Under the pieces are notes generated by a model. It saw only the letters and a list, made by a program, of their open reading frames with translations. It searched no databases and was not told the DNA's origin. A stretch of DNA of 64,000 nucleotides from Pacificispira sp002696645. GTDB taxonomy: Bacteria > Pseudomonadota > Alphaproteobacteria > UBA8366 > Aestuariispiraceae. Shown here one piece after another: positions 44,985-54,020 of the stretch. A program made the position numbers and the translations under genes. The stretch's first letter is position 1. The number at the start of each line of letters is the position of its first letter. The stretch spans positions 124,001-188,000 of the forward strand of contig NZ_JBLZHU010000005.1 in NCBI RefSeq assembly GCF_048892425.1. Reading direction: 5' to 3'.

Positions 44985-45946
44985 GCTGCTTCCTCCGCCT
45001 GGGAATGCGCGATCTTCTGCGCGGTCCAAACACAAACGGTCAGGGCACCGCCTTCCAATCGCGTCACAGCAATGTCGCCGAACCCGGCTTCCTGAAGCCA
45101 ATTTTGAATCTGTTCCTGGGTGAATCCCGGCCAGCGGTGCGCATGTTCTGCCCGCAACTCTGCCAGATTATGCTGTTCAAAATCGACAATCAGAATGCGG
45201 CCCGTGTCAGATAATACGCGGGAGGCTTCGGCCAAGGCCTGGGCGGGATCATCGGCGTAATGCAACACCATATGCAAAACGGCCGTGTCGAAATCCTGAT
45301 CAGCGCTGGGGATTTGATACATATCGGCCTGACGCACCTGACAGTCCGTCAGCCCCTCGCGTTCAATGGCGGCGCGCGCAACACGCAGCATTTCCGCAGA
45401 CAGATCAATACCAACGGCGGAATTGGCGCGCGGCCCCAATAGTTCCAGCAATTTTCCGGTGCCGGTTCCGATATCCAGCAATCGGCCCAGGGACCAATTT
45501 CGCGTTACATCAGATAAAGCATTGGATACGGCTTCTTCATCGACATGCAGCGTGCGGATATGATCCCATTCGGCGGCATTGCGTTTAAAGTAATCCGCAG
45601 CCTCCGCATCCCATTTGCGGCGCAACCGGTCCAACCGATCCATGTCGCGCGCCAGAACAGGGTCTTCCTGTGGCAGCAGGTCCAGGACGGCAGACGCAAA
45701 GCTGGCAGCGTTATCATCTGCGCGGCGATCGGATGCCAGGCGGTAACGCGCCCAGGATCCTTCCTGATGGCGTTCCAGCACATGGCCTTCGACCAGCAAT
45801 TTCAAATGACGGGACAGGCGTGGCTGGCTTTGACCCAGCAAGCCGACAAGATCGCTGACCGTCAGTTCTGAATGGGCGCACAGGTTCAGGATCCGAATTC
45901 GGGTTGGTTCTGCCACGGCGCGCATTGCCTGAAGAAGTCTGTCCAT
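44981..45946 (-). CDS. ArsR-family regulator fused to SAM-dependent methyltransferase
   Basis: A 321-residue two-domain protein. Residues 1-85 are an ArsR winged helix (AVAEPTRIRILNLCAHSELTVSDLV; QSQPRLSRHLKLL). Residues about 110-310 are a class I SAM-binding fold (GRLLDIGTGTGKLLELL; FDTAVLHMVLHY). No metal-binding Cys pair is present. Fusions like this sit ahead of metF in many alphaproteobacteria, and ArsR relatives there respond to S-adenosylhomocysteine, so sensing SAM/SAH by the fused domain is plausible. A 20-base dyad at 45973-45992 just upstream is the likely autoregulatory operator. Confidence 0.88.
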   Translation of the reverse strand: MDRLLQAMRAVAEPTRIRILNLCAHSELTVSDLVGLLGQSQPRLSRHLKLLVEGHVLERHQEGSWARYRLASDRRADDNAASFASAVLDLLPQEDPVLARDMDRLDRLRRKWDAEAADYFKRNAAEWDHIRTLHVDEEAVSNALSDVTRNWSLGRLLDIGTGTGKLLELLGPRANSAVGIDLSAEMLRVARAAIEREGLTDCQVRQADMYQIPSADQDFDTAVLHMVLHYADDPAQALAEASRVLSDTGRILIVDFEQHNLAELRAEHAHRWPGFTQEQIQNWLQEAGFGDIAVTRLEGGALTVCVWTAQKIAHSQAEEAA

Positions 45947-45972
45947 TTGCTAAGCCTCATAACATGATGCAC

Positions 45973-45992
45973 ACATAACAATATCTTTATGT
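45973..45992. promoter_or_regulatory. probable operator of the ArsR-methyltransferase/metF operon
   Basis: ACATAACAATATCTTTATGT reads as two 10-base halves matching at eight of ten positions, with perfect ACATAA/TTATGT ends. It lies 27 bases before the ArsR-type start. ArsR regulators bind such AT-rich dyads over their own promoters. Assignment rests on symmetry and position. Confidence 0.55.
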
Positions 45993-46121
45993 CGTTCTGT
46001 CAACAAAAAAGAAGGTGTCACGAACTGTGTGGTCTATTACGGGATCAAAATGCGTCATGCCCGCTTTGCAAAGAAAGCAGGGGCCGATCAGACGCTGGTG
46101 GCGGCAGGGCGGAGGCGGTTG

Positions 46122-46862
46122 CTATCTCAAGAAGGACAGTTCGATCGCGTGCAAGGCTTCATCGCTATGGATGATGCCATCCGCCTCTATCAATGTGCGG
46201 ATTGACTGTTGCAGGGCTTCCAGGGCCTCTTCACCCTTGGTATCCATGATATCATGGGCGCAGTTCAGCATTGTCCGGGAGTCTGGATACAGGCGCCGGA
46301 CGATTTCCCAAACCGTATCAGCCGGGCATTCGGTTTTTCCATAATTCTGTTGAATAAAGGACAACACAACCGTTCGTTCGGCCGGATGCAGATATCCATC
46401 ACAGCGAGAGAAGAACATAAGCACCGATAATTCATCCCGCGCCGCGCACAGCAGGCTGCGGGTTTGATCGCTGACGCTGTCGCCTGTTCCTTCGCAGCGA
46501 AACCGTTCCAGAAATGTATAGGGTGAATCATAAGGAAGTGCACCGCCATGTGGATCAATCACCCGCATGGGACGTGTCAGGCGGAACCGCCTGATATCCT
46601 GGCGCGTATGGCAAAAGGCAGTGAAGCTGGGATCGTCACCCTCTGTCTTTGCCGACAGCAGGGTGACGCGGCGCACACTCCACTGGTCGTGATCATCCCT
46701 GTATTCAAGAATCACGCCAGCTGGCAGGTAGGTACCATCCTTTTCAGGCGTCAGCATGTCCGGGGAATCTTCTATCGGTGTTTCCTCTACAACGCCGCCG
46801 GGAAGGGGCGGGCGCGGAGCATTCGCGACTTTCCCGGCGATACGTTCAAAATCCCGCAACAT
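46122..46862 (-). CDS. WYL-like and TerB-like domain protein
   Basis: About 246 residues from ATG 46862, which has AAGGGA upstream; the frame extends to 47006 but would overlap soxG. The central part (about 50-115: VILEYRDDHDQWSVRRVTLL, then AFCHTRQDIRRFRLTR and VIDPHGGA) resembles a WYL ligand-binding domain. The C-terminal part (RDELSVLMFFSRCDGYLHPAER to ALQQSIRTLIEADGIIHSDE) is a TerB-like helical domain with acidic metal-binding positions. The combination suggests sensing of a nucleotide or metal. Its link to sarcosine oxidase upstream is unclear. Confidence 0.7.
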   Translation of the reverse strand: MLRDFERIAGKVANAPRPPLPGGVVEETPIEDSPDMLTPEKDGTYLPAGVILEYRDDHDQWSVRRVTLLSAKTEGDDPSFTAFCHTRQDIRRFRLTRPMRVIDPHGGALPYDSPYTFLERFRCEGTGDSVSDQTRSLLCAARDELSVLMFFSRCDGYLHPAERTVVLSFIQQNYGKTECPADTVWEIVRRLYPDSRTMLNCAHDIMDTKGEEALEALQQSIRTLIEADGIIHSDEALHAIELSFLR

Positions 46863-46960
46863 GAAACGGTCCCTTACTTTTATGGGCGTTGTTAAACTTT
46901 GAAAGTATTTAACACCCAAAAGGGAGTTGGTGCCACGTAATTGTATGCAGGTATCCGCTA

Positions 46961-47554
46961 TCAGGCGGGTGCCCATTCCCGTGCCCCATCGGCAAGATAG
47001 GCCCACAGATAATCAGCAAAACTCCACCGGATCATGATGTCGAATGTATCGGCATCGGTAAGGGTGATGAAGATCGTTGCATGATGGAACCCGGTACCTG
47101 TTGCTTGTCCCGGCTTAAAGGCGCGGGGATGTAAATCAACGACACAGCCTTTCGCCAGAAGATCGCGGCTGCGTGTGCCATCAACGCGCAGTATTGTGTA
47201 GTAATCACTGACATCAACAACAGATTTGCGAATACCCGAAAGCGCGGCGTTCAAATCGGTGATCAATTGAATTTGCGCATCCTCGTTGGTCCAGATCAGC
47301 CATTCGTCGAATGCTTTCCAGAATACTCGAAAGGCGCCGACGCGCAGGGAGGATAGAGGCTGTGTCGGCAGATCTGCCCCCAGGACAGATTTAACCCCCG
47401 CCGCGAAGGCTGGGTCGGCTGCATTACCCCGCAAAGTGACCTTCCCCAGAAACGGCAGTTCCGTGATGGTCACACCCTGGGCCTGAATTGGGTCTTTGCC
47501 CGACAGCGGCGTTTCAATGGTAACGCCCGGATACAAACTGGATGCCTTAGCCAT
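46961..47554 (-). CDS. soxG: sarcosine oxidase subunit gamma
   Basis: A 197-residue SoxG. Residues such as ITELPFLGKVTLRGNAADP, RVFWKAFDEWLIWTNE, VVDVSDYYTILRVDGTRSRDLL and WSFADYLWAYLADGARE match the family. It is the gamma subunit of heterotetrameric sarcosine oxidase and resembles the GcvT fold. I chose ATG 47554 (MAKASSLYPG), which overlaps the end of soxA by eight bases. It is the last gene of the soxBDAG run. Confidence 0.93.
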   Translation of the reverse strand: MAKASSLYPGVTIETPLSGKDPIQAQGVTITELPFLGKVTLRGNAADPAFAAGVKSVLGADLPTQPLSSLRVGAFRVFWKAFDEWLIWTNEDAQIQLITDLNAALSGIRKSVVDVSDYYTILRVDGTRSRDLLAKGCVVDLHPRAFKPGQATGTGFHHATIFITLTDADTFDIMIRWSFADYLWAYLADGAREWAPA

Positions 47555-50500
47555 TGGAGCGTACCCCTTCCTTATCAAAGAAGACTGTATCGGTCAGCGT
47601 CACCTTTTCCACATGCCCATTCATCAATGGGACAGAAAGCGTATCGCCTTTGCGCTTGATGCCATCCGCCACTAGGGCAAGGGCAATCGAACGGCCTACA
47701 TTCGGGCTGTAGTAACTGGATGTGACATGGCCCAATGTCTTCATCGGGGGCTTGGGTTTCACGTCTTCCACCACATGCGCCCCTTCTGGCAGCACGAAAT
47801 TCGGGTTTTCTGTCAACAGGCCAACCAATTGCTTGCGGCCTTCCCGTTTCGTATCGGTGCGATAGAAGGATCGGCGGCCCAGGAAATCATCTTTCTTCTT
47901 GGACACGATCCAGTCCATATTTAGATCCATCGGGGTAACCGTACCATCTGTATCTTGACCAACGATGATGAAGCCCTTTTCCGCGCGCAGGACATGCATG
48001 GTTTCCGTTCCATACAGGCACAGGCCATGGGCCTTCCCGGCGTCCTGTAGCGCGCGCCAGACATGCAGGCCATATCGGGCAGGGACGTTGATTTCATAGG
48101 CCAGATCACCGGTGAAGCTGATTCGATAGACCCGTGCGGGGGCCCCGGCAACCGTGCCTTCCTGCATCGCCATGAAGGGGAATATTTCCGGATCCAACGG
48201 CATGGAAGTGACATCTGCCAGCAATGCCCGCGCATTTGGCCCGGTGATGGTGCAGACCGCCCATTGTTCGGTCACAGAGGTCATATAGACCTCCATCTGG
48301 GGCCATTCAGTCTGGGACCAGTTCTCCAGCCAGCCTAGAACCCGCGCAGCGCCGCCGGTTGTTGTGGTCATATGGAAATGATTATCGGCCAGGCGGGTCG
48401 TTACACCATCGTCAAACACCATGCCATGTTCGTTCAGCATCAGGCCATATCGGGCGCGCCCAGGCTTCAGCGTGTCCCATTTATTGGTATAGACCCAGTT
48501 CAGGAATTCAGCCGCGTCCTTGCCCTGAATATCAATCTTACCCAGGGTGGAGGCATCCAGCATGCCAACTGTCTCGCGTACCTGGCGGCATTCGCGCAGG
48601 ACAGCCTCATCCATCGTTTCTGTAACGCCGGATTTGCTTGTCTTGGGGAAATACCAGGGGCGTTTCCAGTCACCGACATCTTCAAATACCGCACCATTTT
48701 CGACATGGGCCGGATGCATCGCGCTGGTGCGTTCCTGAATGAACAGGTGATTGCGATTCTGTCCTGTAACCGCTCCAAACGTGATAGGCGTGTAGGGCGG
48801 ACGGAAGGTCGTGGTGCCAACCTCCGGGATCGCGGCATTGCGGATTTCCGCCATGATTGCCAGCGCATTGACGTTGGATGTTTTACCCTGATCGGTGCCC
48901 ATGCCGGTTGTGGTATAGCGCTTCAAATGCTCGACCGATAGATAGCCTTCGCGGGCGGCCAGATGAATGTCAGAGGCGACAACATCATTCTGATGATCGT
49001 GGAAATGCTTGGCCTTGCCATGACCCAGCGGCTTCTTGCCGGGAATGGTCCAGACCATGCGTTCAGGTCCTTCAACCAGAGGCTCAGTAGTGGGAGTCTT
49101 GGGCACTTCGCCGCTGCCAAAGCCCGCCGCCTGCGCTGCAGCGACGCCCTGCGCGAAGCCTTGTGACAGGCAATCACCCAGATCATAGGCACCGGTTCCC
49201 GACCCTGCCGCAACTGGCAGCCAGGGGCCCGCATGACCGGGGATAAAGCAGTTCTTTTCTGCGTCCCAGGTCAGTTTGCCCCGCGCCTGGCTCCACAAAT
49301 GGACGGAAGGGTTCCAACCGTTTGAATTGGCCAGGATGTCACAGCCAATGAAGGTCGTATCATAGGTCAGGCTTTTGCCATCAGCAGATATTCTCGCGAT
49401 CTCGCAGCCGGTCACGGAATGCTTGCCAAATGTCGCAACCACGGCGCTGCCTTTATGGATGCGGATCATCAGGGCTTCGGCCTGTTTCACCAGGGGGCCG
49501 GTCGGATCTTCCCGTAAATCGACTATGTCCACAGTGGCACCCGCTGTATGGGCGTCGATTGCGGTTTTATAGGCGCTGTCATTATTGGTGAAGACAACAA
49601 CCTGACGACCGGGTAGAACGCCATAGCGATTGATATAGGTGCGCAAGGCCGCCGCCAGCATGATGCCGGGGCGATCATTGTCGGCAAATACCAGCGGGCG
49701 TTCAATCGCACCCTGGGCCAGTACAACCTTTTTCGCGCGGATTTTCCAGAAACGCTGACGGGGGATGCGATCATCCGCCTGCGGCCCCAGATGGTCAGTG
49801 ACCCGCTCCAGTGCGGTCAGATAGTTATAATCGTAATAGCCAGACACGGTTGTGCGCGGCAATATGGTCACCTCGTCCAGGCGGCTTAACTCCGCCAGGG
49901 ATTTTGCAACCCAGTCCAGGGCGGGCTGTCCGTCGATCAGAGCATCATCGCTGAGCAGCGCACCGCCCATTTCCTGTTGTTCGTCGGCCAGGATGACACG
50001 GGCACCGGTGCGACCTGCTGCCAAAGCCGCAGCGATCCCGGCGGGGCCACCCCCAACCACAAGCACATCACAGAAAGCGAATTTCTGGGCATAGGAATCC
50101 GGGTCCCGCTCCATTGGGGACTTACCCAATCCTGCCGCACGTCGGATAATCTTTTCATAGACCGGCGTCCACCAGGAGGCGGGGAACATAAAGGTCTTAT
50201 AGTAGAATCCAGCCGGGAACAGTTTTGCGATCTTCTGGTTCACCGATTGCACATCAAACTTCACCGACGGCCAGCAGTTCTGGCTGGCAGCGGTCAGCCC
50301 GTCATACAAATCCACCACGGTGGCGCGGGTATTGGGTTCCGTGCGCGGGCCCGTTTCCAATTGCACCAGGGCATTGGGTTCTTCGGATCCGGCGCTCATG
50401 ATGCCGCGCGGGCGGTGGTATTTGAAGCTGCGCCCGACCAGTTTCACGCCATTGGCCAATAGGGCAGAGGCCAGCGTGTCACCACGATAGCCGGTGTAAC

Positions 50501-50579
50501 TCTGCCCATCATAGGTGAAGGTCAGTTTTTGGTTGCGGTCCAACCGGCCTTTGTCGGACAGGCGATAGGATTGGCTCAT
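47547..50579 (-). CDS. soxA: sarcosine oxidase subunit alpha
   Basis: A 1010-residue alpha subunit. The N-terminal domain has a ferredoxin-like fold (TFTYDGQSYTGYRGDTLASALL). The NAD-binding region is DVLVVGGGPAGIAAALAAG at about residues 171-189. The C-terminal 400 residues are a GcvT-like folate-binding domain (GMLDASTLGKIDIQGKDAAEFL; EKGFIIVGQDTDGTVTP). The complex oxidises sarcosine to glycine, giving hydrogen peroxide and 5,10-methylene-THF. It overlaps soxD by four bases. The folate product links this operon to the reductases at 39-45 kb. Confidence 0.97.
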   Translation of the reverse strand: MSQSYRLSDKGRLDRNQKLTFTYDGQSYTGYRGDTLASALLANGVKLVGRSFKYHRPRGIMSAGSEEPNALVQLETGPRTEPNTRATVVDLYDGLTAASQNCWPSVKFDVQSVNQKIAKLFPAGFYYKTFMFPASWWTPVYEKIIRRAAGLGKSPMERDPDSYAQKFAFCDVLVVGGGPAGIAAALAAGRTGARVILADEQQEMGGALLSDDALIDGQPALDWVAKSLAELSRLDEVTILPRTTVSGYYDYNYLTALERVTDHLGPQADDRIPRQRFWKIRAKKVVLAQGAIERPLVFADNDRPGIMLAAALRTYINRYGVLPGRQVVVFTNNDSAYKTAIDAHTAGATVDIVDLREDPTGPLVKQAEALMIRIHKGSAVVATFGKHSVTGCEIARISADGKSLTYDTTFIGCDILANSNGWNPSVHLWSQARGKLTWDAEKNCFIPGHAGPWLPVAAGSGTGAYDLGDCLSQGFAQGVAAAQAAGFGSGEVPKTPTTEPLVEGPERMVWTIPGKKPLGHGKAKHFHDHQNDVVASDIHLAAREGYLSVEHLKRYTTTGMGTDQGKTSNVNALAIMAEIRNAAIPEVGTTTFRPPYTPITFGAVTGQNRNHLFIQERTSAMHPAHVENGAVFEDVGDWKRPWYFPKTSKSGVTETMDEAVLRECRQVRETVGMLDASTLGKIDIQGKDAAEFLNWVYTNKWDTLKPGRARYGLMLNEHGMVFDDGVTTRLADNHFHMTTTTGGAARVLGWLENWSQTEWPQMEVYMTSVTEQWAVCTITGPNARALLADVTSMPLDPEIFPFMAMQEGTVAGAPARVYRISFTGDLAYEINVPARYGLHVWRALQDAGKAHGLCLYGTETMHVLRAEKGFIIVGQDTDGTVTPMDLNMDWIVSKKKDDFLGRRSFYRTDTKREGRKQLVGLLTENPNFVLPEGAHVVEDVKPKPPMKTLGHVTSSYYSPNVGRSIALALVADGIKRKGDTLSVPLMNGHVEKVTLTDTVFFDKEGVRSNG

Positions 50580-50917
50580 TTTTTAGCACCTTCGGCTAAT
50601 TTCTTGTGATCATCGCAACAGGTCAATCCGTCCCAATCCTTGGGCGGCGTGGGCGCGTCTTCTCCCATTTTATAGCTGTCCCACATGACATCCGTGACGG
50701 TGTGGCGCAGCGCGTTGAACCAGCGCCCGCAGCCTTGGGTGTGTGACCACCGTTCCGCATGCACGCCCTTCGTATTCCTGCGGGTATAGATGTAATCGCC
50801 CCATTTCTGATCTGAAATCTGGCCAGGCTCCAGCGGGCGGGCGATATGGGCCTCGCCGCCATAGCTGAATTCGGTCTGATCACGCCAGCCACACCAGGGA
50901 CATTTTACAAGAAACAT
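50576..50917 (-). CDS. soxD: sarcosine oxidase subunit delta
   Basis: A 113-residue zinc-binding delta subunit. It begins MFLVKCPWCGWRDQTEFSYGG, giving the first Cys pair, and later HTQGCGRWFNALRHTVTD, giving the remaining ligands. Length is slightly above the usual 90-100 because of a C-terminal tail (TCCDDHKKLAEG). Gene order soxB-soxD-soxA-soxG is the standard one, with 32 bases to soxB and a four-base overlap with soxA. Confidence 0.95.
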   Translation of the reverse strand: MFLVKCPWCGWRDQTEFSYGGEAHIARPLEPGQISDQKWGDYIYTRRNTKGVHAERWSHTQGCGRWFNALRHTVTDVMWDSYKMGEDAPTPPKDWDGLTCCDDHKKLAEGAKK

Positions 50918-50949
50918 GGCAGAAGCTCCAAATCTGAAAGGGTGTTGGC

Positions 50950-52200
50950 TTAGTGGGCAACAGCGGCGGCGGCCGCTTCATCGATCAGGGCACCGGTGTG
51001 GAAGCGATCCATGGAAAAGGGCGCTGCGATGGGGTGCATTTCACCATTGGCAATGGAATGGGCAAAGACATGGCCCGATCCTGGCGTTGCCTTGAACCCG
51101 CCCGTTCCCCAGCCACAGTTGAAATACATATTTTCAACCGGGGTCTTGGTCATGATGGGCGAACGATCGACAGTCACATCGGTGATGCCGCCCCATTGGC
51201 GCAGCATGCGAACCCGGCTGAAAATCGGATATAATTCCAGCACCGGGCCCACCACATGTTCGATCTGATCGAAGCTGCCCCGCTGGGAATAGGAGATATA
51301 GGGGTCGCCCGATCCGCCAATCACCAATTCGCCCTTATCGGATTGGCTGATATAGGCATGGATGGCGTTGGACATGATCACGCAATCGACGATGGGTTTC
51401 ATCGGCTCGCTGACAAAGGCCTGCAAGGGGAAGCTTTCCAGGGGCATGCGGAAGCCGGCCATTTCCGCAACGACGGAGGAATGCCCGGCGGCGACAACGC
51501 CCACCTTGCCCGCCCCGATGCTGCCGCGGCTGGTCTCAACGCCTTTTACAACACCGCCTTCGATCTTGAACCCGGTGACTTCACAGTTCTGGATGATATC
51601 GACACCCATCGCATCGGCGGCACGGGCATAGCCCCAGGCCACGGCATCATGTCGCGCGGTGCCGCCGCGACGCTGTAACAGGCCGCCCATAACCGGATAG
51701 CGACAGTTCAGATTGATGATCGGCACCATCTCTTTGACCTGTTCGGGCGACAGGAATTCACTATCGATCCCATTCATATAGATGGAATTGCCGCGCCGCC
51801 CGATTTCCTGCATGTCGTGAACATTATGCGCCAGATGCAACAGGCCCCGCTGAGAGAACATGACATTGTAATTCAATTCATCGCTGAGGCCTTCCCACAG
51901 GCGCACCGCGTGATCATACAGGGCAGCGGATTCATCCCACAGATAATTGGACCGCACGATGGTCGTGTTGCGCCCCGTATTTCCGCCGCCAAGCCAGCCT
52001 TTTTCCAGCACAGCGACATTGGTAATGCCGCATTCCTTGGCCAGATAATAGGCGGTTGCCAATCCATGGCCGCCGCCGCCAATGATCACCACATCATAAT
52101 GGGATTTGGGATCTGGACTGCGCCAGGCGCGTTCCCAGTTTTCGTGGTGGGTGCGGGCATTGCGGGCGATTGCGAAGATGGAATATTTCTTCATGGTCAC
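50950..52200 (-). CDS. soxB: sarcosine oxidase subunit beta
   Basis: A 416-residue flavoprotein with the FAD site YDVVIIGGGGHGLATAYYLA near residues 35-54 and the covalent-flavin region VLEKGWLGGGNTGRNTTIVRS. The C-terminus contains YFNCGWGTGGFKATPGSG, a flavin-binding end typical of SoxB. It holds the catalytic flavin for sarcosine oxidation. It is the first gene of the sox operon, and divergent from the GlxA-type activator across a 285-base gap with direct repeats. Confidence 0.97.
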   Translation of the reverse strand: MTMKKYSIFAIARNARTHHENWERAWRSPDPKSHYDVVIIGGGGHGLATAYYLAKECGITNVAVLEKGWLGGGNTGRNTTIVRSNYLWDESAALYDHAVRLWEGLSDELNYNVMFSQRGLLHLAHNVHDMQEIGRRGNSIYMNGIDSEFLSPEQVKEMVPIINLNCRYPVMGGLLQRRGGTARHDAVAWGYARAADAMGVDIIQNCEVTGFKIEGGVVKGVETSRGSIGAGKVGVVAAGHSSVVAEMAGFRMPLESFPLQAFVSEPMKPIVDCVIMSNAIHAYISQSDKGELVIGGSGDPYISYSQRGSFDQIEHVVGPVLELYPIFSRVRMLRQWGGITDVTVDRSPIMTKTPVENMYFNCGWGTGGFKATPGSGHVFAHSIANGEMHPIAAPFSMDRFHTGALIDEAAAAAVAH

Positions 52201-52258
52201 AGATCCTCATTGAGTGGCCTTTTGTGTAATACAGCGGCCCATTCCCCCCTTTCAGAAC

Positions 52259-52285
52259 TGCGACAGGCTTAACAAAAAATGCGAC
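52259..52285. promoter_or_regulatory. 21-base-spaced TGCGAC direct repeats, candidate activator sites
   Basis: TGCGAC occurs at 52259-52264 and 52280-52285, a period of 21 bases or two helical turns, 60-85 bases before the soxB start. AraC-type activators, like the one encoded across the gap, often bind such direct half-sites. The rest of the 52201-52485 gap shows no gene. Confidence 0.4.
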
Positions 52286-52485
52286 GAGACCTCCTTTCCC
52301 CCCTATGACGCGGATTGACAAGAATCCCAATCACGCCCATAGCGATGATGACGCATATGTGAAACTTGCCCCCTTGGGATACCTGTGGATGGGCAGTACA
52401 CACAGAAACGGTTCTTTCCCGGGGAAAGGGCCTGTCGCTTAGACTATATTTCAGCAGGACCGGCATAAAGAAGGATCGGTTACGA

Positions 52486-53604
52486 ATGCGCATGTTGAAG
52501 CCCCTGGCAGGATCAGGCCCTGATAAGGTCGTATTCGTGCTGATACCAAATTTTTCTTTGATTGCCCTGTCTGGTGTGGTGGAGCCGATGCGGCTGGCCA
52601 ATCGGATCAGTGGCAAGACCCTGTATAAATGGGAAACTGCCAGCCGGGATGGCGCGCCGGTTCAGGCCTCTAACGGGTTTCCGATCGGAACGGATCGTTC
52701 TGTTGCGGATTTCACATTACCGCCCAGCAATGTCATCCTGTGTTCTGGCATTGATGCGCATGTTTACAAGGACAATGCGGTCTTTGGCTGGCTTCGCCGT
52801 TGGGCGCGCGAAGGCAGCCATATTGGCGCAATCTGTACCGGGGCCCATGTATTGGCCCATGCGGGCTTGTTGAACGGCTATCGCTGCACCATCCACTGGG
52901 AAAACCTGGACAGTTTTACGGAAGAATATCCAGACCTGGACGTGCGGGCGGAATTGTTTGAAATTGACCGGGACCGTTTTACCTGTGCTGGTGGCGTTGC
53001 AGGCCTGGATATGATGCTGCAGGAAATCTCCACCAAGCACGGGGCCGATCTGGCTGCGGCTGTGGCAGAGCAATTCATGCATGAGCGGATGCGCGAAGGC
53101 CATGATGATCAACGGCTGCCCCTGCAGGCCCGCCTGCGAATCAGCCATCCCAAGCTGATCCGCGCGATCTCAGAAATGGAACGCCACACCGAAGAGGCGC
53201 TGACCCGGGACGAGATCGCGGATCGTGTCGGCCTGTCCCGGCGCCAGTTGGAGCGCCTGTTCCGACGCTATCTGAATACCAGCCCGGCACGCTATTACCT
53301 GCGTTTGCGGCTGAATCGAGCCAAGACATTGCTGACCCAGACCACCATGCCGGTCACCGAAGTGGCCTTTGCCAGTGGCTTTACTTCCGCGTCCCATTTT
53401 TCAAAATGCTATCGGGATATGTTCGGGCGCACCCCACGCGCGGAACGGCGCGGTCCGGGCGGCGTTATCCTGGATGCAGAGGATGATGAGGCGGAAGACT
53501 TGGACGGCGCAGCTTTCGCCGATGAGGATTTTGAGGACGATCTGGGGGACGACCTCGGGGACGATCTTGACGATGACCTGCTGGAAGAGGGTGGTAAGGC
53601 GTAA
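52486..53604 (+). CDS. GlxA-family AraC-type activator (GbdR-like)
   Basis: A 372-residue regulator with a class I amidotransferase-like sensor domain (about 10-200: VVFVLIPNFSLIALSGVVEPM; GAICTGAHVLAHAG; TCAGGVAGLDMML) and a C-terminal AraC HTH (about 230-325: LTRDEIADRVGLSRRQLERLF; FASGFTSASHFSKCYRDMFG). GbdR-like members sense glycine betaine or dimethylglycine and activate sarcosine/betaine catabolism, in line with the divergent sox operon. ATG 52486 follows AAGGATC. The last 45 residues form a striking Asp/Glu tail with repeated DDLGDDL, not usual in the family. Confidence 0.9.
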   Translation: MRMLKPLAGSGPDKVVFVLIPNFSLIALSGVVEPMRLANRISGKTLYKWETASRDGAPVQASNGFPIGTDRSVADFTLPPSNVILCSGIDAHVYKDNAVFGWLRRWAREGSHIGAICTGAHVLAHAGLLNGYRCTIHWENLDSFTEEYPDLDVRAELFEIDRDRFTCAGGVAGLDMMLQEISTKHGADLAAAVAEQFMHERMREGHDDQRLPLQARLRISHPKLIRAISEMERHTEEALTRDEIADRVGLSRRQLERLFRRYLNTSPARYYLRLRLNRAKTLLTQTTMPVTEVAFASGFTSASHFSKCYRDMFGRTPRAERRGPGGVILDAEDDEAEDLDGAAFADEDFEDDLGDDLGDDLDDDLLEEGGKA

Positions 53605-54020
53605 TGCCTGCCGCGTTCAAAGATGCTGCCGTTCAGGCTGTCTTTGATCAGTATGAGGCGGATGTTCGTGACAAGCTTCTGTCTCTTCGGGATTTGATTT
53701 TTGATCAAGCCGCCTTGATCCCCTCCGTCGGGCCCTTGTCTGAAAGCCTGAAATGGGGGCAACCTGCCTATCACCCCGTTGCAAACAGGATTGGCACGAC
53801 GGTGCGATTGGATGCTATCCCCGGTTCGGGCGGGGCTGTGGCACTTTATGTTCCCTGCTCAACCACCCTGATTTCAGATATCTTGACTCGATATCCTGAT
53901 GTGTTTGACAGTCAGGGAAAGCGGGCGCTGGTTTTCGCGCCCGACACACCCATCCCGGAATCAGAACTGCGCCATGGGATCGCGATGGCGCTGACCTATC
54001 ACCGCCGAAACGTACTCTAA
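53604..54020 (+). CDS. DUF1801-domain protein
   Basis: A 138-residue protein of the DUF1801/YdhG-like type: SLRDLIFDQAALIPSVGPLSE followed by SLKWGQPAYHP, and later ALVFAPDTPIPESELRHGIAMAL. The SLKWGQPAY element is a hallmark. Function is unknown, with a fold related to frataxin/YdhG. Its start overlaps the activator stop by one base (TAATG), so it is translationally coupled to it. Its end overlaps the convergent secreted-protein gene by four bases. Confidence 0.85.
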   Translation: MPAAFKDAAVQAVFDQYEADVRDKLLSLRDLIFDQAALIPSVGPLSESLKWGQPAYHPVANRIGTTVRLDAIPGSGGAVALYVPCSTTLISDILTRYPDVFDSQGKRALVFAPDTPIPESELRHGIAMALTYHRRNVL

